DNA from: Tetracladium setigerum
Taxonomy: Eukaryota > Ascomycota > Leotiomycetes > Helotiales
Length of the DNA: 64,000 nt
Direction of reading: 5' to 3'
NCBI GenBank assembly: GCA_031472005.1
Contig: PZJY01000007.1
Location: 1,178,001-1,242,000, forward strand
In this document: piece after piece, positions 1-10,744 of the stretch
Position numbering within the stretch: the first letter of the stretch is position 1
How the letters are laid out: each line of letters starts with the position of its first letter
Program-made: the position numbers and the translations under genes
Notes under the pieces: generated by a model
Told to the model about the DNA's origin: nothing
Databases searched by the model: none
Seen by the model: the letters and a program-made list of their open reading frames with translations, nothing else

Positions 1-60
1 CTCTTGGAGGAGAACTCGCTTCTCGTCCTGAGAGTGTCTGATGGATTCGAACTGTCGTAA
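1..60 (+). CDS. Possible 3' end of a gene entering from the left (partial)
   Basis: Frame 1 is open from the first base for 19 codons and closes with TAA at 58-60. The encoded tail (…RVSDGFELS) has ordinary composition, and the sequence after the stop becomes A/T-rich like a 3' untranslated region. The stretch is too short to recognise a family, and it may be chance. It would run convergently with the aldolase gene that ends at 613. Confidence 0.3.
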   Translation, partial: LLEENSLLVLRVSDGFELS

Positions 61-612
61 GTAAAAATGGTGCCATTTTACCTTCGAGCTTTATTTCTCG
101 AGTATGTTCATCTATGATATCAACAGAGCAGGCTATGGAAATTGGGAAGATCACGAGGAAGTTGCCAGAAAACGAATACAGACACTTCACGAATGCTTTA
201 GAACACCATACCACCGACTTCGATTAAAAATCAGGTGGTTGTAGGATAAGAAGCCAATATTTGACAAGACCTCCAAACCCGTTTAGCTCACAGAATACTG
301 GCTTTGCATGACTACCTCACCCAACACACTATAGAAGCTCACCATCGCGAGAGATTCAGTCACCATCACACAAAATTAGACAGCTTTCAGAGCAATGTCT
401 TCTCAAAATGATCATTTATCAGGGTCCACGTTTATTTGGAGACTGCAACGCATTTCATTCTTTCTGCGTAGATTCGTAAGTAGGACATGCTGGGTTACCA
501 CGTATGTACACCCTTGCCCTCTCCCACCCAACCACCAATGACACCAAAGCAAATCAAATCCCAAGCTACTTTTTCAACAAGAGTCGTCGCCGTAAGTGAT
601 CGGTTGAAGCGC
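61..612. other. Intergenic region, no gene seen
   Basis: A/T-rich sequence between the possible partial gene on the left and the stop codon of the aldolase gene. It presumably holds the 3' untranslated regions of both. I see no conserved coding frame, RNA gene or repeat. Confidence 0.5.
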
Positions 613-1108
613 TTATAGTTGACCAGCGGTGTTGAAGTCCTTGAGACCCTCGGTAACACGAACAGACATGGTCTTCTCACCCTCACGAACCCAGACACGG
701 GGATCGAAGTACCTATGTAGCTGGTCAGCATTGGCTCTTAAAATACCGAGTGCAAATGTCGAGCTTTCGTTCGCTTTGTTCCAAGAGTGCTGCAGATAGA
801 TATGAAAATGCATGACTTACTTCTTGTTTGGCTTATCCTCTCCGTCTGGGTTACCAACTTGCTTCGAGATGTAGTCCTTCTTGTTAAGGACGTAGTCTCG
901 GATACCAGTCAAGTATGCGTATTGCAAGTCAGTGTCGAGATTGACCTTGACAACACCATAGCTAATGGCATCCAAGAACTCCTGCTTGGTAGATCCAGAT
1001 CCACCGTGGAAGACCAAGAAGACGGGCTTATCCTCCTTTGCTCCGATGGCATCCTTGACGAACTTTTGGTGCTTGCCGAGAAGTTCTGGGTGGAGTCTAA
1101 CGTTACCA

Positions 1109-1140
<32 letters not shown>

Positions 1141-2186
1141 AGCGGCAATGGAGAAGTAGGGGAGATTGGGGAGAGAGCCTTGTAGATGGCAAGGATATCT
1201 TCTGGTTGAGTGTAAAGAGCGTTGTTGTCGACATCAGTGTTGTCAACACCATCTTCCTCACCACCAGTGATACCAATCTCCTATAAAATTGTTAGAAATC
1301 GGGGATTTTCACGGAGGACTTGTAACGTACCATCTCGAGCCATTGCTTCATTGGGGCAGCACGCTTGAGGTATGCAGCAGTGGTAGAAATGTTGTAATCA
1401 ACTTCCTCCTCACTCAAATCGATCATGTGGCTGGAGAAGAGAGGCTCGCCATTGGCCTTGAAGTAAGCCTCATCAGCGTCGAGGAGGCCATCCAACCATG
1501 GGAGGAGCTTCTTAGCGCAGTGATCGGTGTGGAGGACAACTGGGATACCGTATGCTGGAGCAACAGCACGGATGTAGTGAGCAGCAGCAATACCTCCAGC
1601 AATGGAGGCCTCTTGCTTGCCATTGGCAACACCCTATTGCATAATATGTCAGCCATAGCTTCTCATCCCATTCCCAATATGTGTATATACCTTTCCGGCA
1701 AAGTAGGCGGCACCACCTTGAGACATCTGCAAGATGATGGGAGACTTAGCATCGCGGGCAGCCTCGAGGGATGCTACGACGGTGGAGGAAGAGGTGCAGT
1801 TCTGTTTTCACCGGTTAGCATGAGCTCGTTCACTCCCAATTGGGAGTTGAGGGAAGGTCGAGTAGAAGAAGGGGAAGGAAGCTTGTGCGATGAATCTCGT
1901 TGTACACAAGATGCTCAAGGAGGACTGCATGATGAAATGATGGTCGTTCTCTCGGAGCGATAGCCGGTCCTATCGACTGCTTCTTTCGTTTGCTTCACAC
2001 CACACACAACAGAAGCTTACCCCCGGTGCGTGCGGTATCTCGTGTGTATGGAAGGTATAACAGATGAGGAAGACTTACGATGGCTGGGATTGCGAACTTG
2101 TGCTCCTGGGCGTACTTGAAGAGAGCAAGCACATCATCGCCAACGATGACACCAGTCTTTCGGGAGAGAACGTCTTGGACACCCAT
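613..2186 (-). CDS. FBA1: Fructose-bisphosphate aldolase, class II
   Basis: Cytosolic, zinc-dependent enzyme that interconverts fructose-1,6-bisphosphate with glyceraldehyde-3-phosphate and dihydroxyacetone phosphate in glycolysis and gluconeogenesis. Five exons in transcription order: 2186-2079, 1801-1691, 1633-1331, 1280-821, 712-613. The protein starts MGVQDVLSRKTGVI. It contains the class II signatures VVLHTDHCAKK (zinc-binding His), VFHGGSGS (phosphate binding) and KVNLDTD, and ends in …DFNTAGQL. Expected length is 360 residues, usual for the family. Oddity: the coding sum is 1082 nt, one short of 1083. The frame breaks at the G run 1159-1162, inside a conserved …SPISPYFSIAAGFGN block; a fifth G restores it. 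This is most likely an assembly error in an essential gene, not a pseudogene. The start is supported by the match to fungal aldolase N-termini and by the splice after FAIPAI. Confidence 0.96.
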
Positions 2187-3378
2187 ATTTGCGATTGGTT
2201 TTGGCTGTTCTGTTCTGGTATGGAGAATGGATTGTCAGAGAATGAATTGACTGAATGGAATGGGATGGATTTGTATGAGGTCTGAAGGGGGGTTTGTGGT
2301 TGTGATGAAAAGGATTTGCTTTTGTAGCGTCGAAGATAGAGGAGAGCGCGATTTGGGTGGGCTGGTGGTGGGGGGTAAGAGAGGGGCAGGAGCGAATGAC
2401 CAGCTCTGGCGCACTGCGGGATATATATAGTCAGTCCCCAACCAGAAAACGACGTACCTGTTGAGAATTACAAGAATATAAATTTATTTCCTTTTTTTTT
2501 GTGCAGAGATTTTTGCAGTTGAAATGTTGCGGAAATGTGGTGTGGGATGGGATGATGGATGTTCAAGATCTTTAGGGAAATGGAGGAGGGATGGAGGGGT
2601 CGCCGGCGAGTTGAACGAACGGGCAGGGCAGTTGCACCAAATGGGGCGGCTCGTCATTGGCGGGTCTGCCTGCTGCTGCTGCTTCTCCCACGCCCAACAC
2701 AACATGACGGCAGAGCGGCCGGTCAATCTCGGAATAGAAGAGAACAAACATCCAGAACCAGACCCAGACCCAGGTATTTCGAGCTGCGCAAGGCTGCAGA
2801 CTCCTGCTTGACCTTCCTGAAACTTTTCTTGAGCTGTCCGGGGCAAGTGCCAAGGATGGGGAATGGATGTGAAATGAGGACAAAGCAAGCGTTGTGACTC
2901 GAGGATAAATCAAAACTCGGAATAACAGTGCACGAGTGGATGGAGGCATTCGAGATTACTCCTCTGTTGCTTGACACTACCTCGGCCATCCTCTTCATCG
3001 TCCTCGTCCGTCTTCACAGCCACGCGGGCGAAGAGATTTTCGAAAGGCTGGTGTCGCTGCTCCCTAGTAGGGAATAACGACCACCTCGCATATATATCAT
3101 TAGATATATTCTGGTATGGAGTTGAACGGGAAGTGATTCGGCAAAGTCATGCTCTGTCTGGTCACCAGAGCTCAAAAGAAAGGCACATATATAATACAGA
3201 TATCAATTGTTCCTCGTAGTAGCCAGTGCTAGTCAGAGAAGAGATGACTTACAGGCAACATGCCGCCCAACCCATCTAAGAATGTCCCTTTAATATTTGG
3301 TCATATGAAAACAAGTGTGTTTGTGTGTGAATCGTTACAATTTTTGGTACAGTGTTGGTATCATGTGCCGAATGTCCT
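2187..3378. other. Aldolase promoter and bL9m 3' flank
   Basis: The 1.2 kb between two minus-strand genes. The half near 2187-2500 is the aldolase 5' untranslated region and promoter. Open frames at 2500-3000 on both strands are mutually overlapping, of biased composition and not recognisable as protein, so I do not call a gene. Confidence 0.5.
2421..2430 (-). promoter_or_regulatory. TATA-like element of the aldolase gene
   Basis: An alternating A/T decamer (CTATATATAT on the minus strand) about 235 bp upstream of the aldolase start codon. Strong glycolytic promoters often have TATA boxes; assignment here rests on position and sequence only. Confidence 0.35.
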
Positions 3379-4541
3379 CTATGCCTGGGCCTGCACTTGT
3401 ATCGTTCGTTTCACAACGTCTGGTGCGCCCTTGAGTTGAATCTCAATCTGGAAGATGCCCAAATGCTTGACACGATCTTTGTCCTCTGATTTCTGCTCCA
3501 CAAATGTAATGTTCTCCGACGCAAAATTAACGAGTGCTCCTCGAGGGTCTTCAGCCAGGATGGCTTTGAGATTCCCAGCAATGTCGTGTGTCGAGACGGA
3601 GCCATAGATACTTGTTTTCGTTGGTGTCTTTGCTTTGCTCTCTTTCCCTGCCCTCGCAGCAGCAGAAACCGTAGAAGACACAGGAACGGAGGGAGATATT
3701 CTCGCCTCTACTGGAGGTGCTACCGCCACAGGAGTGCGATAGAACTCGAGGTTTGGAGGGAGCAAGTCCTCTAAAATGGCAGTGGATTCCTCGGGCTACA
3801 CGAAAGAATTAGTTTTTATACTTATCCCAAAGATTGGACGGGATATTCCGTACACTCAAGAGTTTGAGTTCTATAGCCGGGGCCGACTTTTCCATCGTTT
3901 GCGTCGAAGCTTGAAGTTCCTGTTCCGCCTCCTGTTCCGCCAGCTTCTGCGCCTCCTCTAGCTTCTTCGCAATCTTTCGTTGTTTTTCCGAAATAAAAGT
4001 ACTATCCCGTTCCATGGCTGCCTCTTTCTTGATGCCGAGTTCCTTCAACTTCGCAGTGGTCATATATTCAGCCATCTTGTTTGGATACCTAGGGATCTCC
4101 AAATCAGCTCATATCTTCATGAGAAGCGGGAGAGTAGGCAATTGGTTATTTTGCATTACTCGCTTGTAAAGCTGAGCAAGGGGCCTGCTTCGTCTGAATC
4201 TTGCGGAAGGCTTCAATGGCAAAGCTTGTCCTTGGGAAGAAAACGTACCAGCGATTCCTCATTGTGCCAGCTGGGACTGAAACGACGGCTCCTGGAAGCT
4301 GTTAGCAGCGGTCCGATGGTTCGATGTGCCAATGCATTGGCAACCGAGTCTGCGAACCTTTTGGGCCGTATTTTCGAATGTTCTGTAGCAGTTGGACCTT
4401 GGTGGTTGAGAGTTTGACAATCTTCTTCATTCCTCGCACTTGCTGTTGCCCCGAGAGCTGGAAGGCAGACTCTAAGCTTCCTGTGATATGCCGCGTGCCT
4501 GCGAGGCATTGGGGGCCTCTGAGAATTAATGGCGACGCCAT
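3379..4541 (-). CDS. MRPL50: Mitochondrial large-subunit ribosomal protein bL9m
   Basis: Structural protein of the mitochondrial 54S subunit, homologous to bacterial L9 and yeast Mrpl50. Four exons: 4541-4358, 4291-4249, 4088-3854, 3795-3379, giving 292 residues with all phases consistent. The N-terminus (MASPLILRGPQCLAG) is rich in basic and hydroxylated residues, as expected for mitochondrial import. The L9 core follows: KVQLLQNIRKYGPKG, then AVVSVPAGTMRNRWYP and NKMAEYMTTAKLKELG, across three exons. The middle is a charged Glu/Lys helix, and the C-terminus carries a proline-rich linker and a fungal extension ending …IQVQAQA. Exon 2 is only 43 nt. The start chosen is the first ATG that gives a presequence. 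The gene is divergent from UBP16. Confidence 0.86.
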
Positions 4542-5102
4542 GGCAGAGAGATGTTGCTTTGTTGTCGCGTGCACAAGGATATCGACGACGTGCTTGGTGA
4601 AGAGCAATTCCGTGAGTGAACTTCTGTGACAATGGCGCTGACTTGACGGTTAAACTCCGGCCTCTTCTCTCCTTACAAAATAACACGGCCTTGGCATTAG
4701 CAAACACCGACGCTCAGTCAGGAACCGGCAGAGAAGTTGATATGTGACATCTGGACATGGATAACATTCGGCAGCCACAATACCTCATCCATTGTCTCAG
4801 AATGTTTCTCCTTCTGCAGAGTATATCTGGGTTGGAGAAAAAGTCCTGGCTTTCCTGTTTGATCTTCACCGACCTTCGGCCAGGACTCCAGACATCGCAA
4901 TGCTGAGAGTCAGCAAATAAAACCCCACACTCGAGTCTGCCGCTAGCTCCGGCTGATTTTAGAATTGCGACAGCCTAGGTACACCCAACAAACTCCCCCA
5001 AGGCTTCAATGCACCCTTCTACAACTTCCGGATGGAAGTGGTTTTGAAGAAATCCTTCCATATCTTCTTTATCCCCTCTCCATCGAGTTCAGCGCCCTCA
5101 GC
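4542..5102. promoter_or_regulatory. Divergent promoter region, bL9m / UBP16-like
   Basis: 561 bp between the start codons of two divergently transcribed genes whose products both act at mitochondria. It must contain both promoters. I see no clear TATA box or repeated motif in it. Confidence 0.5.
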
Positions 5103-7091
5103 ATGCCTGACAAGCAGATGACAATAGCAACCTACGCCGCGGGAGCCTCTCTCGCGGCCATTACCCTCGTATATGTCTTTGGGCCGACCTTCTTTATAGA
5201 TGGTGATGCGGCAGGCGGTTCCTCCAGCTCGCGAAAGAAGTGTGCGGTGGGATTGATTAACACGGCAAACGATTGCTTCATAAATTCCGTGCTTCAGGCA
5301 CTCGCCGGATTGGGGGACATGCGAATATACTTGATTCGGGAAACGCACAGGAGGAAGCTGGATGGCCCGGAAGTCTACGCCAATCTTGTGGAAGATCCAG
5401 CGCGAAGGGGAATGCCAGCATGGAAGGTCGAGGGCCTTCAGAGAGGAATTGTGACCCATGGTCTGAAAGAAGTCCTCGATGCTCTGAACGAACGGCCAAT
5501 ATACAAGAAGACCATCTCCCCAGGACCCTTCGTAACTTGTCTCGAGACAGCCTTCAAGCAACGGATCAGCAGGCAGCAACAGGATGCGCAGGAATTTCTA
5601 CAGGTTGTAGCAGAACGTGTCTGCGACGAATACCATGCTGGACATCGAGCACGGAAGCAGGCCCGGAAAGTGGAAAGCCTTGCAAGCGAGGAGCACTCGT
5701 TGAATGGAGACACTGTGGGTGAGCGTTTAAGTGAGTTGGTACTAGAGAATGGGGAGGCTCGGCCTACACCTACTATCACGGAACCTGAACCAAGTACCGC
5801 AGAAGGAAGCAAGGGCACACCGTCAATAATCGAATCGGAACCGAACGGAAATCCCAAATACGATGACGAGGATGGATTCCCTCTTGAAGGAGGTTCCGAG
5901 TCACAGATCGAGTGTCTGACTTGCGGCTTCAAGCCCAAAGCTACGGAAACAACATTTTGTTCTGTAACTCTGAACGTACCGCAAGTTTCTTCAACCTCGC
6001 TAAGCTCGTGCTTCGACGGTATGTTCAAGACTGAACATATCGAGGATTTTAAGTGTGAGAAGTGTCGACTACTCCATGCACTTGCTGTATTCCAGCAAGA
6101 ATTGAGGAAGTCGAATTCCGAGAGCTTCAAGGCGAAGTCGACAGCGGCAATCGAGAAGATCCAATACGCAATTGATACAAATCCAGAAGAAGAATTAACA
6201 GATGTCGAACTACCAGATAGGAAGTTTGCACCCAAACGGAAGATTGCAAAACACAACCGAATCACAAAATTCCCCAAGATTATGGCTATTCACCTCTCAA
6301 GGTCCATTTTCGACGTGGGTAGTTCGACCATGAAGAACTCGGCCAAAGTCGCATTTCAAGAACGTCTACAATTAGGCGGTCTCTTAAACCAAAGAGTATA
6401 TAGATTATCCAGCGTCGTCTGCCATAAAGGAAGTCACAGCTCAGGTCACTATGAATCCTTCCGACGCCAAACAGTAATAACACCCTTTTCCACACCCAAT
6501 ATCTTCAACCCTCTCGGGGTCTACAGCAAGGCCCCCACACCTATCCCCTCCCAGATATCCACCCCACAGATCCGCGCTCTACAGAAAAACGACGATGGAA
6601 ACACAGACACAAGCGCCCTATCTTTAACGCCTGAGCTTCTCTCCCCAACATCCGCCTCCTCATCCTCCCTCTCATTCACAAACACCGCTTCATCCTCAAC
6701 CGAATCACCACAACGTCCCACCTCCGTAACATCAACCTCCAATTCCTCCAACATTACAACAAAACCCACTCCCCAGCGTGACTCGGACAGCAGCTCCATC
6801 CGGTCAATCGCGCGATCAGCGCGCTCCAAGATCTCTAAAGGGCCCGAGGGCACTTCCGTTCCATCCACGCCCACGAAAGCGACTCCTAATGTCAATGGCA
6901 AAGACGGTTTGAAATCCGGTGTTGGCGCCGTAAGCGACATTGTTCGTGGAAAGAGGAAGCGAAATGATCGCTGGTGGAGAATAAGCGATGACAAGGTGAA
7001 GGAGTGTAAAACCAGTAATGTACTTGGCATGCAGAGAGAGGTCTACATGTTATTCTACGAGTTGGAGAATGAGGACGGTTCTCCTGCATGA
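5103..7091 (+). CDS. UBP16: Ubiquitin carboxyl-terminal hydrolase, UBP16/USP30 type
   Basis: Cysteine protease of the USP (C19) family that removes ubiquitin from proteins. Yeast Ubp16 and animal USP30 sit on the mitochondrial outer membrane. Intronless, 662 residues. An N-terminal hydrophobic segment at about residues 8-30 (YAAGASLAAITLVYVFGPTF) is the likely membrane anchor. The Cys box is GLINTANDCFINSVLQ with nucleophile C58; the His box is CHKGSHSSGHYESF with H449. Two CxxC pairs (CLTC, CEKC) form the usual USP zinc site between them. A Ser/Thr/Pro-rich insertion (about residues 470-590) precedes the conserved C-terminal WWRISDDKVKE block. An upstream in-frame extension lacks an ATG, so M at 5103 is the natural start. 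No frame break. Confidence 0.93.
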   Translation: MPDKQMTIATYAAGASLAAITLVYVFGPTFFIDGDAAGGSSSSRKKCAVGLINTANDCFINSVLQALAGLGDMRIYLIRETHRRKLDGPEVYANLVEDPARRGMPAWKVEGLQRGIVTHGLKEVLDALNERPIYKKTISPGPFVTCLETAFKQRISRQQQDAQEFLQVVAERVCDEYHAGHRARKQARKVESLASEEHSLNGDTVGERLSELVLENGEARPTPTITEPEPSTAEGSKGTPSIIESEPNGNPKYDDEDGFPLEGGSESQIECLTCGFKPKATETTFCSVTLNVPQVSSTSLSSCFDGMFKTEHIEDFKCEKCRLLHALAVFQQELRKSNSESFKAKSTAAIEKIQYAIDTNPEEELTDVELPDRKFAPKRKIAKHNRITKFPKIMAIHLSRSIFDVGSSTMKNSAKVAFQERLQLGGLLNQRVYRLSSVVCHKGSHSSGHYESFRRQTVITPFSTPNIFNPLGVYSKAPTPIPSQISTPQIRALQKNDDGNTDTSALSLTPELLSPTSASSSSLSFTNTASSSTESPQRPTSVTSTSNSSNITTKPTPQRDSDSSSIRSIARSARSKISKGPEGTSVPSTPTKATPNVNGKDGLKSGVGAVSDIVRGKRKRNDRWWRISDDKVKECKTSNVLGMQREVYMLFYELENEDGSPA

Positions 7092-7429
7092 TTTTGTCGT
7101 TTGTGGAAATAAAGTGGTTGATCAAAGCATACTTGTGGCATCGGTTTAGAGGCATAGAGGCTGGCCATTTTTTTTAAAGCATTGTAAGATGGAGTTTCGC
7201 ATGTATCGCAAACGAGGTATGATCTTAGTAGACGATGCGGCTTTCAAGCATGTGGAGATTTTTGTGCATAGAATAAGCGTCAAACTCAATAGAGATAGAA
7301 GTTCGGACCATCTTCAGTCACACCTGATATTTACAAATAAGCTTTTGTTTTTGTTGCCAGTGATGAAATAGAGTATTTCGGACGAAATCTTGTGTCTCGG
7401 TTCCAATGAATTTTGAACTCATTCATTTG
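7092..7429. other. Intergenic region, no gene seen
   Basis: 338 bp of A/T-rich sequence after the UBP16 stop, between convergent genes. It likely contains the 3' untranslated regions. No feature recognised. Confidence 0.5.
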
Positions 7430-7693
7430 TTACGCATAGACTCGCCGATTCTTCAGATATTCGTTCTTGATGAAAGGCAAAAGAGAATGGGTGTATATTG
7501 TCTTGATATTTTGGAAGCCTCTCGCTAAGCGAGCAGCACGCATTTTCTGAAATTCATCCCAGGTTTGCTCTGGGAATCTTGGGTTCGCAGAAGTTAGCCA
7601 TATCAAATCCGAGAAATAGAAGTCGGAAGATCTCACTCTCTTATCAATGTAGCTTGCGACCTGAAGGTGAGGCATTGCTGGTTGCATAGCCAT
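7430..7693 (-). CDS. Hypothetical small protein, 87 residues
   Basis: Single open frame from ATG at 7693 to the stop at 7430. The protein (starts MAMQPAMPHLQVASYID; contains PRFPEQTWDEFQKMRAARLA) has balanced composition with aromatic and charged residues, unlike most chance frames nearby. No domain recognised. It lies about 300 bp downstream of the pseudokinase gene on the same strand. I looked for a splice joining it to that gene and found no good acceptor in frame. It could be a small accessory gene, a relic or chance. Confidence 0.3.
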   Translation of the reverse strand: MAMQPAMPHLQVASYIDKRVRSSDFYFSDLIWLTSANPRFPEQTWDEFQKMRAARLARGFQNIKTIYTHSLLPFIKNEYLKNRRVYA

Positions 7694-7997
7694 GTGTAGT
7701 ATTTTTGGCCGAAGTCAAGATCAGGATGAGTTTATTGACATCTTAACTTTGATTCTAGGATTGCAGAACCAAAGCGAACTTGTGCGTCTGATTCGAAAAA
7801 TTCCTAGACGGAAATCAACTTGCAAGTTGGACATACTAAGTGAAAGTTGGGTGTGAAATCCTCTATATTTGCTCCAGGAAGGTGTCGTGGGTGGTGGTCC
7901 GTCTCCATGTCTTCATTTCGCAGCCATTTCTCCACCCCCACAAGTTGTCGCATAACCCGGTCTTAGATGGTGTTGTAAATTCTTGCATCTTGACACC

Positions 7998-10744
7998 TCA
8001 ACCAGCCAGACCAATTGACATATGCATAATATTGCTGGCTATTGGCTTCCGTCGAACCAAGCTACTTGTGGATCTGTCTCCTGGTTGCACACGCACCCAT
8101 GGGTGATTCTTGACGTCCGAAGAACTAAGTCGGGTCTGGTAACTAGATCGTAGTAGTCCGGCTAGTAAATTATAAGACTGGAAACCTCCTTTGTGTATTG
8201 ACATCATTTGACTGGAGTTGGTTTGCATGACCCGTTTCAAATGCTCACTGGCATGAAAAGGGCCAAATTGGGTCATAAGCATGTTTCCGCTATATGGAAG
8301 TATCCCATTCAACATAGCAAACTGTACAATAAATTAGCAAGCTAGACTTATAATCTGGCTGTCCACTTGAACTCACAAGTATCACGCCGCAACTGTAAAG
8401 ATCTGCTATTGCTCGCATACTGATGCCTTGTTGCTGTCGAATCCCAGCATCATTTACACGCTCCAATTCTTCTGGAGCAGTGAAGTAGGGATTGATGAAG
8501 GTCCGTCGAGGAGAATGTTTCTGTCGCAAGGCAGCTTTGTCATCCGTATCTCGAAGATTATTGTCTGAAGGTACAATCTCTGCGGCACAGAATCCTGTAA
8601 TGACTACCCGCAATTTCTCGCAATCAAATAGAACAGTGTCAAGTGTGATGTTATGGTGAACAGTGAGATTTTCGTGGAGATATTCAACACCCGAAATGAG
8701 CTGCACAAATATTGACCAAGCCATCTTCTCCGGAAAGCGCCACACTCCAGTTCCCTTTCGTTGTGTTTGGATGTACTTCAAGAGGGTGCAGGGCGAGAGA
8801 TAAGGCATCACAATCAAAATCTGCATCTCGAGCTCAATAAGCTCATGAATGCGAATGATGTTGTAATGCGAGAGATCTTGGAGAATTGCAACTTCGAAGT
8901 GAATTTCACCTAATCGACTTCTTCCGCTCAAGTTTCGGGGCACAACTTTAATGGCATACTAAATTGGGATTAGCATAAAATATTGCAACCAGAAGGAGGT
9001 TCCTATACTGCCTCTTTAGTGTCAGTCTCCCATCCTTTGACGACTTTTGAAGAAGAGCTCGTATGCAAAAGCTCGTCTAGTGTGTATTTCAAGGCTGATG
9101 AAAGATGCAAGGAACCCGAGGTAGGTATTGTTCGAGGATTTCCAACCTGCCACTCGTGAATTGTTGTGAGGACAAGTTCCTCTTCCGGCAATTCTAGGTC
9201 TTCTGGAGTTGTTGTTTTCATTGTGGAGAGTTCATAAGAGGGCTCTCTTGACTTCATGTTTGCGTGGTACTCGAGGAAATCAAGAAGAGTCATATTTGGA
9301 GGTGGTGCAGAGGCGATTTCCCATTCGTTGTTGTTTTCTGAAGCAGGTTCGATTGTGACCTTCGGTTCCTGCCAAAATTCAAGTTCCATCAGCTCGTTGC
9401 GTATAAGCGAGCTTTCTTCATCATCGGCCCCTTTGGTAGATGATAGATCAATCAAAAACAAGCAAGTCTCTGACGGGGTTTCCTCTTGTCCGCGAGAAGC
9501 AGCCGGCTGCATAATTGTACTTTCCATAGACCGTGGTGTAATGGTTGCTTCCAAGGTGTATGATGGATCGGTCGACTTCTCGAACGCTTGATCTCCACAC
9601 TCCGTGGCTTTCACCCCATCACCTAGAATTCCTTGCCGTTCTCCACAACTTTCTATGTGCTCGATATTTCCCGCGCTCGGTGTGATCAACTCGGCAACTT
9701 CGAAAGAGTGCAATCGGGATGCAACCATTTTCGCCATTTTAGGAGCGGCCATGAAGCCGCCGAAACCTTGGTCTATTGCCCATCCAGATAGATCAATTAA
9801 GTCTTCTAGAGTGTCTGTAGTGACTTTGTCCTTGGATAATCTCTGGGCTCCCTCGGTCACCACTTCTTCAAGGAGTGAAACCATTGCGGAAACCTTGCTC
9901 TCTTCCACTTGCGGTACATAATTCTCCCTATCCTCAGAGCCCTTGTCATGGATCTCTGTCTTCCTTGCAAAGTCAAATGCTCGCCGGTATGTAGTCGTAT
10001 TGATTAACTCAAAATCAAATGTGAACTCAGTGTCATCAAAGGCGGAGTTGAGACTCGGCGTGAGACTGTCGAAGTTCCGAGTCCGTCTTCTAGCATCTTC
10101 CGCACTTCGAAGGCTAGTTGCATCACTTGTAATTTTATCTAGAAGTCTTATTGAATCTCGTCGAGCAAGTAATTTGCCCATCTCAACATTGCTTCTCCTA
10201 TGACATCGCAATATGAGCAAATCAATTGTGGAATGTTTCTTAGGAAAGCTCACATTTGTAAGGCTCCTAAGAGCAGATTGATAGCAGATGCTTGGCTTTC
10301 GATGTTCCGTAATAAATCCTTCATCTCCTGGTCATTCCAGACCTGTCTAAGTTTTTCTTTTGCTCCCACGATACCGTGGGCGTCCAGCCGAGTATTGACT
10401 AAATCCTTTAGCTTTTGGTTCAGTATCGAGAATACGAGTTGGCATGCTCCAAAAACGGACGAGAAATGTTTTCCAAGGGCCGAGTCTGCTTGAATTCGAA
10501 GTGCGCTCTGCGGATTTTGAATGATGGCATCTTGCACCTGAATGAGCGCAAATTCAACACATGAACACTGCGCGGTCATAGAGGCAATCGTTATCGCCGC
10601 TCGAGAGTACTTTTCGCAGTATTGATCGATCACATGAATGCCTTTGAGCGAAATGCCCACCAGGCTCTGTTGTTGTCAGGTCTTATACTTTCGCCAGCGC
10701 AGTTTACTTACGGCCACCGATGCGACGACAGAGATCGGATCCAT
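7998..10744 (-). CDS. Fungal helical-domain protein with C-terminal pseudokinase
   Basis: Five exons: 10744-10712, 10666-10254, 10197-9009, 8958-8377, 8321-7998; 846 residues, all phases consistent. Residues 1 to about 150 begin MDPISVVASVA and continue SLVGISLKGIHVIDQYCEKY, the pattern of the fungal N-terminal helical domain found on STAND/NLR-like proteins. Residues about 150-520 are charged, low in hydrophobics and probably disordered. Residues about 520-830 have a kinase fold. The beta-3 lysine (YAIK, K549), helix-C glutamate (E567), the APE triplet (TAPEEL), the helix-F aspartate (ADLYSCGVIL) and a late arginine before HPW are kept. The glycine loop has no glycine (LHTSSSSKVV), HRD is HHN (646-648), the catalytic-loop Asn is Thr, and DFG is GFC (667-669). 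It is therefore almost certainly a catalytically dead pseudokinase. Function is unknown; a role in signalling or regulated cell death is inference from architecture only. Confidence 0.85.

Noticed and set aside
613..2186. Aldolase as a pseudogene
   Set aside because: Only one base is missing, in a homopolymer; everything else including splice sites is intact, and other genes in the window show the same kind of lesion.
2484..2998. Several overlapping frames of 90-134 codons on both strands upstream of the aldolase gene
   Set aside because: They overlap each other on both strands, have skewed composition and sit in the aldolase promoter.
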